Source: Archivesica marissinica
Taxonomy: Eukaryota; Mollusca; Bivalvia; Venerida; Vesicomyidae
Assembly: GCA_014843695.1 (NCBI GenBank)
Contig: CM026400.1
Span: 12,390,447 to 12,454,446 of the forward strand
DNA: 64,000 nucleotides
Direction of reading: 5' to 3'
Below are positions 1-7,500 of the stretch, piece after piece. The position numbers and the translations under genes are program-made. Below the pieces are notes generated by a model, which worked only from the letters and a program-made list of their open reading frames with translations, did not search any database and had not been told where the DNA came from. Within the stretch, counting starts at the first letter, position 1. Every line of letters starts with the position of its first letter.

Positions 1-1
1 G

Positions 2-380
2 AGAAACTACGGCATTGATGGTCAAACCAACAATTGGCTCAGGGACTTCCTAACAAACAGACACATGCAAGTGGTAGTTGATGGTGAATCGTCAAAACCA
101 GTACACGTCGACTCTGGAGTACCACAAGGCACTGTCCTAGGACCGCTTCTGTTCCTGTGCCATATAAACGACTTGCCAGATACAGTGAAATCCAAGTTCG
201 TTTATTTGCCGATGACTGCCTACTGTATAGATGCATCCGATCAGCAAGGGATCACGTGATACTACAGAGCGACCTGGAGGCATTGGAAGTATTGGCAACG
301 TCATGGGGGATGCGCTTTAATGCCAAGAAATGTTATATACTAAGCATCAACAGCAAATCATCTCATTTTTACGAATTAGA
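2..380 (+). pseudogene. Non-LTR retrotransposon reverse transcriptase fragment (jockey/CR1-like), frameshifted
   Basis: This is a piece of the palm and thumb of a LINE reverse transcriptase, the enzyme that copies element RNA into DNA at the target site. One frame (from base 2) reads the conserved block SGVPQGTVLGPLLFLCHIND. After about base 190 the reading continues in another frame with VRLFADDCLLYR; the catalytic FADD box lies at 205-216. The thumb follows with WGMRFNAKKC near 308-340. About one base appears to be lost around 190-196, so the protein is broken. Both ends are missing: the window starts inside the gene, and recognisable sequence stops near 380, just before a tRNA-SINE scrap. 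The motif order and the VPQG...FADD spacing are those of the jockey/CR1 group; the exact clade is inference. It is a dead 5'-truncated copy. Confidence 0.88.
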
Positions 381-390
381 AGCGTGTTAC

Positions 391-411
391 CACTGGGCTA
401 CAGATCCGTCT
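391..411 (-). repeat. Scrap of tRNA-derived SINE head
   Basis: This 21-bp stretch matches, with one change, the acceptor end and A-box side of the tRNA-like sequence at 2470-2548. It sits immediately after the reverse transcriptase fragment. It is too short to classify alone. Confidence 0.4.
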
Positions 412-540
412 TTATGGTGGATAAAAAATAATAATAACAAGTACGCCATGCATTGGTGCCCTGTAGTCTTGAGCTCCCCATATAAACGGGTGCCAAACGA
501 CACCATTGGGATAGCTGTATTGAGCAGCAAGGTCATGTGA

Positions 541-1550
541 TGAAGCTAAAATTGTCGACAAAGAGTGCTTTGAAAGTTGTTTTTACAACTTAAGAAAATA
601 ACAATATACGGCATGTGCAATTAACATTTTATACTGGTCATTATAATTTATATGTTGGATTTACGCCGAGCATAGGTTCCTCCACTATCTTCCTCTAATG
701 TCAACGGCGTATTGACAATAGGTTATCCCTCATGTATAAAATTCATAATGATCTTGTTGCTATTCCTATTAACTTCTTTGCGGATTTTGACGCGCAACAT
801 GTCTACATCCACGCAAGTGGTTCGACATTAGCGGAAGATAGATAGAGATAATGTTGAACCCCTCGCAGGAATGTAAAGTTTTCTGAAAATGACACCATAA
901 AATTAAAAAAACAAGAGTTTACCATTCCGTCCAGCCATTAACCCCTCGTGTATTTTCTCCCGCTATGCTATACAATATCATCCTTACGCAAACATTAAAC
1001 ATCAACCGAGGAGTGTGGTCCATCTTTGGCCGCCAATGGAACATGAGATGGGGGCGGTTCTCAAACTGTTCAGTACACTAATACACCATTGTGCCTTGCC
1101 CCGTCATGCAAGCGGTACACACGCATTTGCATATATGGTACCGACACAAGCAGCATAACCTTTCATAAACGCGACACAAAAATTTATAATTTTTATTATT
1201 TAAAATGGCTTCCAAGTTCCTAACGGAGGTGAAAGTGATGGATTTTTAACAAATAAACTCACCTTGCCCGCCGCTTGGCCGAGTCGAACGATTCCAAGTT
1301 TGAATCATGCCATGCATTTATCAATCCGAGCAGGTTACATCAACTCACAGGTCCAAAAAACGACCCGACAATCGGGGGCAATCCACAGATAACAAATGCA
1401 CTCCACCCTCTTTGTTTCACATACACGTGGGAATGAGGCCGCGTGTTGACCAATCATATTACACTGTGTCTTCAGTAAAAGGTCATTGGTCATGTTTACA
1501 TTTTCACGAATGAGTGACTCGCATTAATTATTAAAGTAGTTTGCACATGA
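541..1550. other. Intergenic stretch without a recognisable gene
   Basis: This is AT-rich DNA with stop codons in all frames; the longest open frame (1307-1513, 68 codons) has no recognisable domain. Two pieces inside look like worn SINE material: 797-842 resembles the 3' region of the SINE at 1902-2112, and 1268-1305 resembles part of a tRNA-like promoter. I see nothing else in it. Confidence 0.6.
797..842 (+). repeat. SINE family A, diverged 3' fragment
   Basis: The segment around CATGTCTACATCCACGCAAG aligns to the 3' part of the complete family-A copy at 1902-2112 (CATGTCTACGTCCCCGCAAG there), with several substitutions and no tRNA head. It is an old truncated copy. Confidence 0.5.
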
Positions 1551-1742
1551 TTGTATGTATGTTCCTTTAATGTTTCCTGGGCAGGCTTAGCCTACTTAAG
1601 CGATTAACCAGTACTAAGCAATGTGTGTGAGGTGCCTTGCTCAATGACACTACTAGTAGGCCTATACGTGGCCTGACCGAGTATCGAACCCGGGACCGTT
1701 TGATTCCAAATCCGACGCTCTACCAATGGACTACGGACGCCA
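1551..1742 (-). mobile_element. tRNA-derived SINE, family A (inverted partner of 1902-2112)
   Basis: Read on the minus strand, the element begins with a tRNA-like head. It has an A-box-like stretch, TAGTCCATTGGTAGAGCGTC, and a B-box-like stretch, CGGGTTCGATACTCGG, about 30 bp further on. A body containing GTGTCATTGAGCAAGGCACC follows, and the tail is a short ACATAC-type repeat at 1551. The head would provide an internal Pol III promoter; the body and tail are non-coding. The body is shorter than in the plus copy at 1902-2112, so there is an internal deletion. The family occurs again in each palindrome arm (18051-18268 and 35291-35508). Confidence 0.8.
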
Positions 1743-1744
1743 CA

Positions 1745-1815
1745 CATGATTCCTAACCAACGTAGCTCAGGCGGAAGAGCATCCGAGTGCGAGTCCAGGA
1801 CTGGCTACATGGTTC
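1745..1815 (+). repeat. tRNA-like fragment between two SINEs
   Basis: The stretch CGTAGCTCAGGCGGAAGAGC has a good tRNA A box, and a weak B-box-like GCGAGTCCAGGAC follows about 10 bp later. The anticodon arm is largely missing, so this is a deleted tRNA-derived head and not a gene. Confidence 0.4.
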
Positions 1816-1848
1816 CGTCACACGTGTTGCACGTTTCCGCTATGTAGA

Positions 1849-1900
1849 CCTATGTATATTCCCTTAATTAACACCAAACCTCTTGCGGGACCTATACATG
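1849..1900 (-). repeat. SINE family A 3'-end fragment
   Basis: On the minus strand this is a diverged copy of the last ~50 bp of family A (compare 2060-2112). It is placed immediately upstream of the complete plus-strand copy and has no head. Confidence 0.45.
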
Positions 1901-1901
1901 T

Positions 1902-2112
1902 GGCATCCGTAGTCCAGTGGTAGAGCGTCGGATCTGGAATATATCGTCCCGGGTTCGATACTCGGTCAGGCCACGTATATAGTGTCATTGAGCAAGGCAC
2001 CTCACACACATTGCTTAGTATTGTTTAACCACTTAGGTCGGTTAAGCTTGCCCAGGAAAACATGTCTACGTCCCCGCAAGGGGTTTGACATGAATGGAAC
2101 ATACATACATGT
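1902..2112 (+). mobile_element. tRNA-derived SINE, family A, nearly complete
   Basis: A tRNA-like head at 1902-1974 (A-box-like GTAGTCCAGTGGTAGAGCGT, B-box-like GGGTTCGATACTCGG) is followed by the family body with GTGTCATTGAGCAAGGCACC and by a 3' region with CATGTCTACGTCCCCGCAAG. The tail is ACATACATACAT. Together with the minus copy at 1551-1742 it forms an inverted pair about 160 bp apart. SINEs of this structure are transcribed by RNA polymerase III and copied by a LINE partner; the partner here is not identified. Confidence 0.82.
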
Positions 2113-2242
2113 TTTCCTAGAGAGAAGACTTAATTAACCGACCTTTAGAAGCGGTTAACCAGTAGCCTACTAAGCAATGCGTATGATATGCCCAGTAGTG
2201 TGTTATCTATGTACAACTATGAAGATATATATGCAATGAACC
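2113..2242. repeat. Degenerate SINE-like sequence and short dispersed motif
   Basis: This stretch includes GGTTAACCAGTAGCCTACTA, resembling the family-A body, and the motif CCCAGTAGTGT followed by ATCTATGTAC (2189-2212). The latter recurs at 2552-2573 and 4472-4493, that is on both sides of the Tc1-like element. Confidence 0.4.
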
Positions 2243-2264
2243 CAGTAGTGTGTGTGTGTGTTTT
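2241..2264. repeat. Short (GT)n microsatellite
   Basis: An alternating GT run of about seven repeats is visible. It directly follows one of the CCCAGTAGTG motifs. Confidence 0.7.
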
Positions 2265-2469
2265 ACGTTTATTTATCGTCGCTACTGGTTGCCAATATGA
2301 GCGACGCCTCCTGAAGAGATTAGTCATTTTAGATGTTGGAGGATAGTGCAGTGCAATGATACAGACAGAGACACATTCCAGATTTTCCTCTGGTTCCTTT
2401 ACGTGCACGATGTAAAGCACTGACACGAGACCTCGGTTTAAAGTCCCATCTGAAAGATTGTTAATTTTA

Positions 2470-2552
2470 TTATGGTCAGACGGGGAATCGAACCTGCGAT
2501 CCCTGGATTACCAGTCCGGCGTGTTACCACTGGACTACAGATCCGTCTGTAA
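2470..2552 (-). repeat. tRNA-like SINE head (Thr-GGT-like anticodon loop)
   Basis: On the minus strand the sequence has outer ends CAGACGG and CCGTCTG that are perfectly complementary, an A-box-like GTAGTCCAGTGGTAACACG, an anticodon loop CTGGTAA (GGT in the anticodon place) with a stem containing one mismatch, and a B-box-like GGTTCGATTCC. The T-arm does not pair properly and the D-arm is weak. I therefore read it as a tRNA-derived retroposon head and not a working tRNA gene. A shorter copy lies at 391-411. Confidence 0.6.
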
Positions 2553-2683
2553 CCCAGTAGTGGTATCTATGTACAAATATATACTCAAACGCAAAAGAAA
2601 GTGTGCATAGTGGTTTTTCTTAATATTCCTTATATCCATAATAGAAATTGTATGATGTTTGGTACCACTGTTTAGCTTATTCA

Positions 2684-2730
2684 ATTGTCAAAATGACGGT
2701 CTAATCTGACGTCAGTTACACGAGGCCTGC
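2684..2730 (-). pseudogene. Detached copy of a transposase 5' segment
   Basis: About 45 bp including AAAATGACGGTCTAATCTGA matches 3926-3950 and 3979-3990 in the main transposase relic, in the same orientation, with one substitution. It carries one copy of the unit that is duplicated in tandem at 3936-3985. It probably comes from a rearranged copy of the same element. Confidence 0.65.
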
Positions 2731-2755
2731 CTACAAACCCAAATGATATTTTAAA

Positions 2756-2899
2756 TGTAACCCAGGTGATAAAAACATGCAGCCAGTTCGGACCTCGAAC
2801 CCGGGACATCTCGCTTACAGGGCGATTGCTCCACCGACTGAGCTAACCGGGCTGCCTACATATCACCTCACATATTGGGTTAATATACATACCGTTACA
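2756..2899 (-). repeat. Left LTR with tRNA-like sequence
   Basis: On the minus strand the repeat contains the tRNA-like segment 2778-2854: outer ends GCAGCC and GGCTGC pair over 6 bp, the A box is TTAGCTCAGTCGGTGGAGCA, an anticodon-like hairpin has stem TCGC/GCGA around the loop CCTGTAA, and the B box is CGGGTTCGAGG. The T-arm is imperfect. A tRNA-type A and B box could act as an internal Pol III promoter. Confidence 0.75.
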
Positions 2900-3007
2900 T
2901 ACTCCCCCACTAAATTGGAATTCTTCCATGAATTTCCATAGGGATAGAGATACATTGTGAAATATTTCTCGGAGTTTATAATGTAACGTTTTCAAACGGG
3001 GGGAATG

Positions 3008-3151
3008 TGCAACCCAGGTGAGAAAAACATGCAGCCAGTCCTTGACTCGAACCCGGGACCTCTCGCTTACAGGGCGATTGCTCCACCGACTGAGCTAACC
3101 GGGCTGCCTACATATAACCTCACATATTGGGTTAATATACATACCGTTACA
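3008..3151 (-). repeat. Right LTR with tRNA-like sequence
   Basis: Same length and structure as the left repeat. The A box and anticodon hairpin are unchanged; most of the nine differences cluster beside the B box (GTCAAGGACTGG against GGTCCGAACTGG on the minus strand). The clustering may indicate conversion or a copying error and not simple ageing. Confidence 0.75.
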
Positions 3152-3188
3152 TAAACAATAGCGGTTAGGCCTACTATAGATGCACATA

Positions 3189-3459
3189 TTTATTTATTTA
3201 TATTTCGGGTTTTACGCCTGCATTAGCACCATTTCGGGCTATATCGCCGGCGGGCAATTTACCTAACAACACCTTTCCTGGGCAGGCTCCAGCGGTTAAC
3301 CAGTACTTGGGTGCACCAACCTCCGTAAGAAACTGCCAACTTTTTCATATAAATGAGACACGGCCTGAGCGGGGCTCGAACCCGTGACCATCAGTGCTGA
3401 TAGGTTACAGTGGTATACAAGTCAGTGACCTTAACCACTCGACCACGGAGGCGGACCAA
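3189..3459 (-). mobile_element. tRNA-derived SINE, family C, with 13-bp target duplication
   Basis: The tRNA-like head is at 3366-3454 on the minus strand. It has GTGGTCGAGTGGTTAAGG as A box, resembling Ser/Leu-type tRNAs with a long variable region, and GGGTTCGAGCCCCGC as B box. The body contains GGTTAACCGCTGGAGCCTGC and the tail is AAATAAATAAATA at 3189-3202. The 13-bp sequence ATAGATGCACATA occurs on both sides (3176-3188 and 3460-3472), a clean target-site duplication made by LINE-type insertion. It landed in the relic transposon next to the transposase remnant. Confidence 0.85.
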
Positions 3460-3463
3460 ATAG

Positions 3464-4157
3464 ATGCACATAATTCGGTTGGAACACCTGGTTAATGTAC
3501 TCGGCTGCATTAAGATTGGCATTAACAATAACCAGATCAGTTTTCCTGTTTCCCATGATCCCGCCCCAAACCATAACACTGCCCCCGCCAAACCGGTTTC
3601 TCTCTACAACACATGCGTCAGCAAATCGCTACCCTCCCCTCCTAAATACCCTCACCCTCACATCATGATGACTCAGGTTAAACCTAGATTCATCGGAAAA
3701 GACAATTCTATCCCACTGACGTCTTTGCCAACGGAAATGATGCCGTACCCAGTTCAAACGAGTAACGCGATGACGTCGTTCGAGTACATTACCAACGTAA
3801 GCCCGTCTAGGTCTGATATGCCGAACACAATGGCACATACGCCCCATAACTGTGTCCCTGCTAATACCGTACTGCCTCGCTGTAGCGCTAGCACTTTGGA
3901 CACGACGCCTGGTGCGCGTCAGTTCAAAATGACGGTCTAATCTGACGTCAGTTACAGGAGTCTAATCTGACGTCAGTTACAGGAGGCCTGCCGGTTCGAG
4001 TATGATCGGCAACTGTTCCTGTTTGCTAGAACCTGGCACGAAGTTTACTTACTGTGTTTCTGTGGCAATTAAATGCCCGTGAAACAGTATCGATGGAGTC
4101 ACCTCTGCTAAGCATCATCAAAGCTTCAATACGTTGACGCTGAGAGAGTCTGTGCAT
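3464..4157 (-). pseudogene. Tc1-like transposase, broken, C-terminus missing
   Basis: This enzyme would cut and paste the element by binding its inverted ends. Read on the minus strand from the ATG at 4157, the N-terminus gives MHRLSQRQRIEALMMLSRG and a helix-turn-helix region with CHRNTVSKLRARF. Next come GRPPVTDVRLD, then HRVTRLNWVRHHFRWQRRQW with the first catalytic aspartate in VFSDESRFNLS (near 3680-3715), then FGGGSVMVWGGI and NLNAAEYINQVF. The usual next block with the second aspartate (a QQDNAPPH-type motif) and the glutamate are absent. Lesions: a TAG at about 4026-4028, a 25-bp tandem duplication at 3936-3985 that shifts the frame, and a TAG at 3629-3631 where a glutamate is expected. 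The family assignment is firm; the gene is dead. Confidence 0.88.
3936..3985. repeat. 25-bp tandem duplication inside the transposase
   Basis: TCTAATCTGACGTCAGTTAC followed by AGGAG occurs twice head to tail. As 25 is not a multiple of three, it breaks the transposase frame. The fragment at 2684-2730 has a single copy. Confidence 0.85.
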
Positions 4158-4509
4158 GGCGAGTTTTGAAAATATTCAAATTGCTGTGGGTTTTTCTTAC
4201 TCCTATATGTTGTAAGAAAGTAATGAGAGATTATTTGACCGATTTCACATTTGTCCAGACATTGCACGGGCAAATCGTGCAAAACGCTTGTATAAGGACG
4301 TTACGTAACAATACTGACACAATACTGACCGATGTAGCCATTGTTCAACAGAGTAACATACGTGCTTCACGTGCTACACAGATGAAAGATTTATAACCGA
4401 TATAACTATAGCTATCATAAAAAGAAACGTGCGCACTTCTTTTGCATTTGAGTATATATGCATGTGCAATGAACCCAGTAGTGTAATCTATGTACACATA
4501 TATATGTTA
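4158..4509. other. Right terminal region of the Tc1-like element and junction to the 34-bp array
   Basis: This covers the untranslated end of the transposon, the right inverted terminal repeat (about 4425-4452) and a short flank with ATGAACCCAGTAGTGT (4469-4484). No gene is seen; the open frame at 4166-4396 has no recognisable content. Confidence 0.55.
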
Positions 4510-7500
4510 TTGTGCACTGTGTGTTGCCGGTCTCGATGCACTATAAGACACTGTGTGTTGCCAGACTCGATGTACTGTAAGGCACAGTATGCTGCCGGTC
4601 TCGAGGTACTGTAAGGCACAGTATGCTGCGGTCTCGAGGTACTGTAAAACACTGTGTGTTGCGTCTCGAGGTACTGTAAGGTACTGTGTGTTGTCGGTCT
4701 CGAGGTATTGTAAGGCCCCATATACTGCCAATCTCGAGGTACTGTAAGGCACTGTGTGTTGCCGGTCTCGAGGTACTGTAAGGCCCCATATGCTGCCAGT
4801 CTCGATGTACTGTAAGGCACTGTGTGTTGCCGGTCGCGAGGTACTGTAAGACACTGTATGTTGCCGGTCTCGCGGTACTGTAAGACACTGTGTGTTGCCG
4901 GTCTCGAGGTACTGTAAGGCACAGTATGCTGCGGGTCTCGAGGTACTGTCAGACACTGTGCTGCCGGTCTCGAGGTACTGTAAGACACTGTGTGTTGCCG
5001 GTCTCGAGGTACTGTAAGGTACTGTGTGTTGTCGGTCTCGAGGTATTGTAAGGCCCCATATACTGCCAGTCTCGAGGTACTGTAAGGCACTGTGTGTTGC
5101 CGGTCTCGAGGTACTGTAAGGCCCCATATGCTGCCAGTCTCGATGTACTGTAAGGCACTGTGTGTTGCCGGTCGCGAGGTACTGTAAGACACTGTATGTT
5201 GCCGGTCTCGCGGTACTGTAAGACACTGTGTGTTGCCGGTCTCGATGTACTGTAAGGCACTGTGTGTTGCCGGTCTCGAGGTACTGTAAGACACTGTATG
5301 TTGCCGGTCTCGAGGTACTGTAAGACACTGTGTGTTGCCGGTCTCGAGGTACTGTAAGGCACTGTATGTGCCGGTCTCGAGGTACTGTAGACACTGTGTG
5401 CCGGTCTCGAGACTTAAGACACTGTGTGTTGCCAGTCTCGAGGTACTGTAAGACAGTATGTGTTGCCGGTTTCGATGCACTATAAGATACTGTGCGTTGC
5501 CAGTCTCGAGGTACTGCAAGACACTGTATGTTGCCGGTCTCGAGGTATTGTAAGACACTGTGTGTTGCCGGTCTCGCGGTACTGTAAGACACTGTATGTT
5601 GCGGGTCTCGAGGTACTGTAAGACACTGTATGTTGCCGGTATCGAGGTATTGTAAGAAATTGTGTGTTGCCAGTCTCGAGGTACTGTAAGACGCTGTATG
5701 TTGCCGGTCTCGAGGTATTGTAAGACACTGTGTGTTGCCTGTCTCTCGGTACTGTCAGACACTGTATGTTGCCGGTCTCGAGGTAGTGTAAAACACCGTG
5801 TGTTGCCGGTCTCGCGGTACTGTAAGACACTGTATGTTGCCGGTCTCGAGGTATTGTAAGACACTGTGTGTTGCCGGTCTCGAGGTACTGTAAGACACTG
5901 TGTGTTGCCGGTCTCGCGGTACTGTAAGACTTTGTGTGTTGCCGGTCTCACGGTATTGTAATACACTGTGTGTTGCCGGTTTCGAGGTACTGTAAGACAC
6001 TGTGTGTTGCCGGTCTCGCGGTACTGTAAGACACTGTGTGTTGCCGGTCTCACGGTACTGAAAGACACTGTGTGTTGCCGTCTCGAAGTACTGTAAGACA
6101 CTGTGTGTTGCCGGTCTCGCGGTACTGTAAGACACTGTGTGTTGCCGGTCTCATGGTACTGTAAGACACTGTGTGCTGCCGTCTCGAAGTACTGTAAGAC
6201 AATGTGTGCTGCCGGTCTCGATGTACTGTAAGGCACTGTGTGTTGCAGGTCTGGTCTCGAGGTACTGTAATAAACTGTGTGTTGCCGGTCTCGATGTACT
6301 GTAAGACACTGTGTGTTGCCGGTCTCGAGGTACTGTAAGGCACTGTGTGTTGCCAGTCTCGAGGTACTGTAAGACACTGTGTGTTGCCGGTCTCGCGGTA
6401 CTGTAATAAACTATGTGTTGCCGGTCTCGACGTACTGTAAGACACTGTGTGTTGCCGGTCTCGATGTACTGTAAGGCACTGTGTGCTGCCGGTCTCGAGG
6501 TATTGTAAGACACTGTGTGTTGCCAGTCTCGATGTACTGTAAGGCACTGTGTTGCCGGTCTCGCGGTACTGTAAGACACTGTGTGTTGCCGGTCTCGGTG
6601 TACTGTAAGGCACTGTGTGTTGCCAGTCTCGCGGTACTGTAAGGCACTGTGTGTTGCCAGTCTCGAGGTACTGTAAGACACTGTGTGTTGCCGGTCTCGC
6701 GGTACTGTAAGACACTGTGTGTTGCCGGTCTCGAGGTACTGTAAGACACTGTGTGTTGCCGGTCTCGAGGTACTGTAAGACACTGTGTTGCCGGTCTCGA
6801 GGTACTGTAAGACACTGTGTGTTGCCGGTCTCGAGGTACTGTAAGACACTGTGTGTTGCCGGTCTCGAGGTACTGTAAGACACTGTGTGTTGCCGGTCTC
6901 GAGGTACTGTAAGGCACTGTGTGTTGCCGGTCTCGGGTACTGTAAGACACTGTGTGCCGGTCTCGAGTACTGTAAGCACTGTGTGTTGCCGGTCTCGAGG
7001 TACTGTAAGCACTGTGTGTTGCGGTCTCGAGGTATGTAAGTTGTTTTGTGTTGTTGTGTGTGTTGTGAACATGTTGTGTTGCCGATCTCGATGTACTGTA
7101 AGTTACTGTGTGCTGCGGTCTCGAGGTACTGTAAGACGCTGTGTGTTGCCGGTCTCGTGGTACTGTAAGACATTGTGTATTGCCGGTCTCGCGTTACTGT
7201 AAGACATTGTGTGTTGCCGGTCTCGCGGCCCTGTAAGACACTGTGTGTTGCCGGTCTCGAGGTACTGTAAGACACTGTGTGTTGCCGGTATCGCAGTACT
7301 GTAAGACACTGTGTGTTGCTGGTCTCGCGGTACTGTAATACACTGTGTGTTGCCGTTCTCGAGGTAGTGTAAGACACTGTGTGTTGCCGGTCTCGCTGTA
7401 CTGTAAGAAACTGTGTGTTGCCGGTCTCACGGTACTGTAAGACACTGTGTGTTGCCGTCTCGAAATACTGTAAGACACTGTGTATTGCCGGTCTCGCGGT

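Larger units (their letters stand above)
2756..3151. mobile_element. TRIM-like LTR mini-element with tRNA-like sequence in both LTRs
   Basis: Two direct repeats of 144 bp each (2756-2899 and 3008-3151) flank only 108 bp. Each repeat starts with TG and ends with CA. The bases TAAA stand immediately outside on both sides (2752-2755 and 3152-3155), a 4-bp target duplication. The repeats differ at about nine positions (about 94% identical). Purine-rich runs abut the repeats at both internal ends (ACGGGGGGAATG before the right LTR on the plus strand; AGTGGGGGAGTA before the left LTR on the minus strand), so the polypurine tract and direction are ambiguous; a standard tRNA primer-binding site is not obvious. 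There is no coding capacity, so it would depend on an autonomous LTR element. LTR mini-elements with tRNA-derived LTRs and 4-bp duplications have been described in animals under the name Helenus (from memory); membership is inference. Confidence 0.78.
2584..4452 (-). mobile_element. Tc1-like DNA transposon, dead, with nested insertions
   Basis: Inverted ends can be seen: CTCAAACGCAAAAG at 2584-2597 and its near-complement CTTTTGCATTTGAG at 4439-4452, extending about 28 bp inward with a few differences. A TA dinucleotide lies on each outer side (2582-2583 and 4453-4454), as expected for the Tc1/mariner superfamily, which inserts at TA. The transposase is on the minus strand, starting near the right end. 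The element has been entered by a TRIM-like LTR element (2756-3151) and a SINE (3189-3459), and the last third of the transposase is absent. A 45-bp piece of the transposase 5' region also appears near the left end (2684-2730), so the element has been internally rearranged. Confidence 0.82.

Noticed and set aside
2470..2552. Functional tRNA-Thr gene
   Set aside because: The T-arm and D-arm do not pair properly and a diverged partial copy exists at 391-411, so a SINE head is the better reading.
2756..3151. Two independent tandem SINEs
   Set aside because: Both repeats are exactly 144 bp with TG...CA ends, and one TAAA duplication frames the pair, which fits an LTR mini-element better.
3464..3940. 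158-codon plus-strand frame
   Set aside because: It is antisense to the Tc1-like transposase, whose motifs are clear on the other strand.
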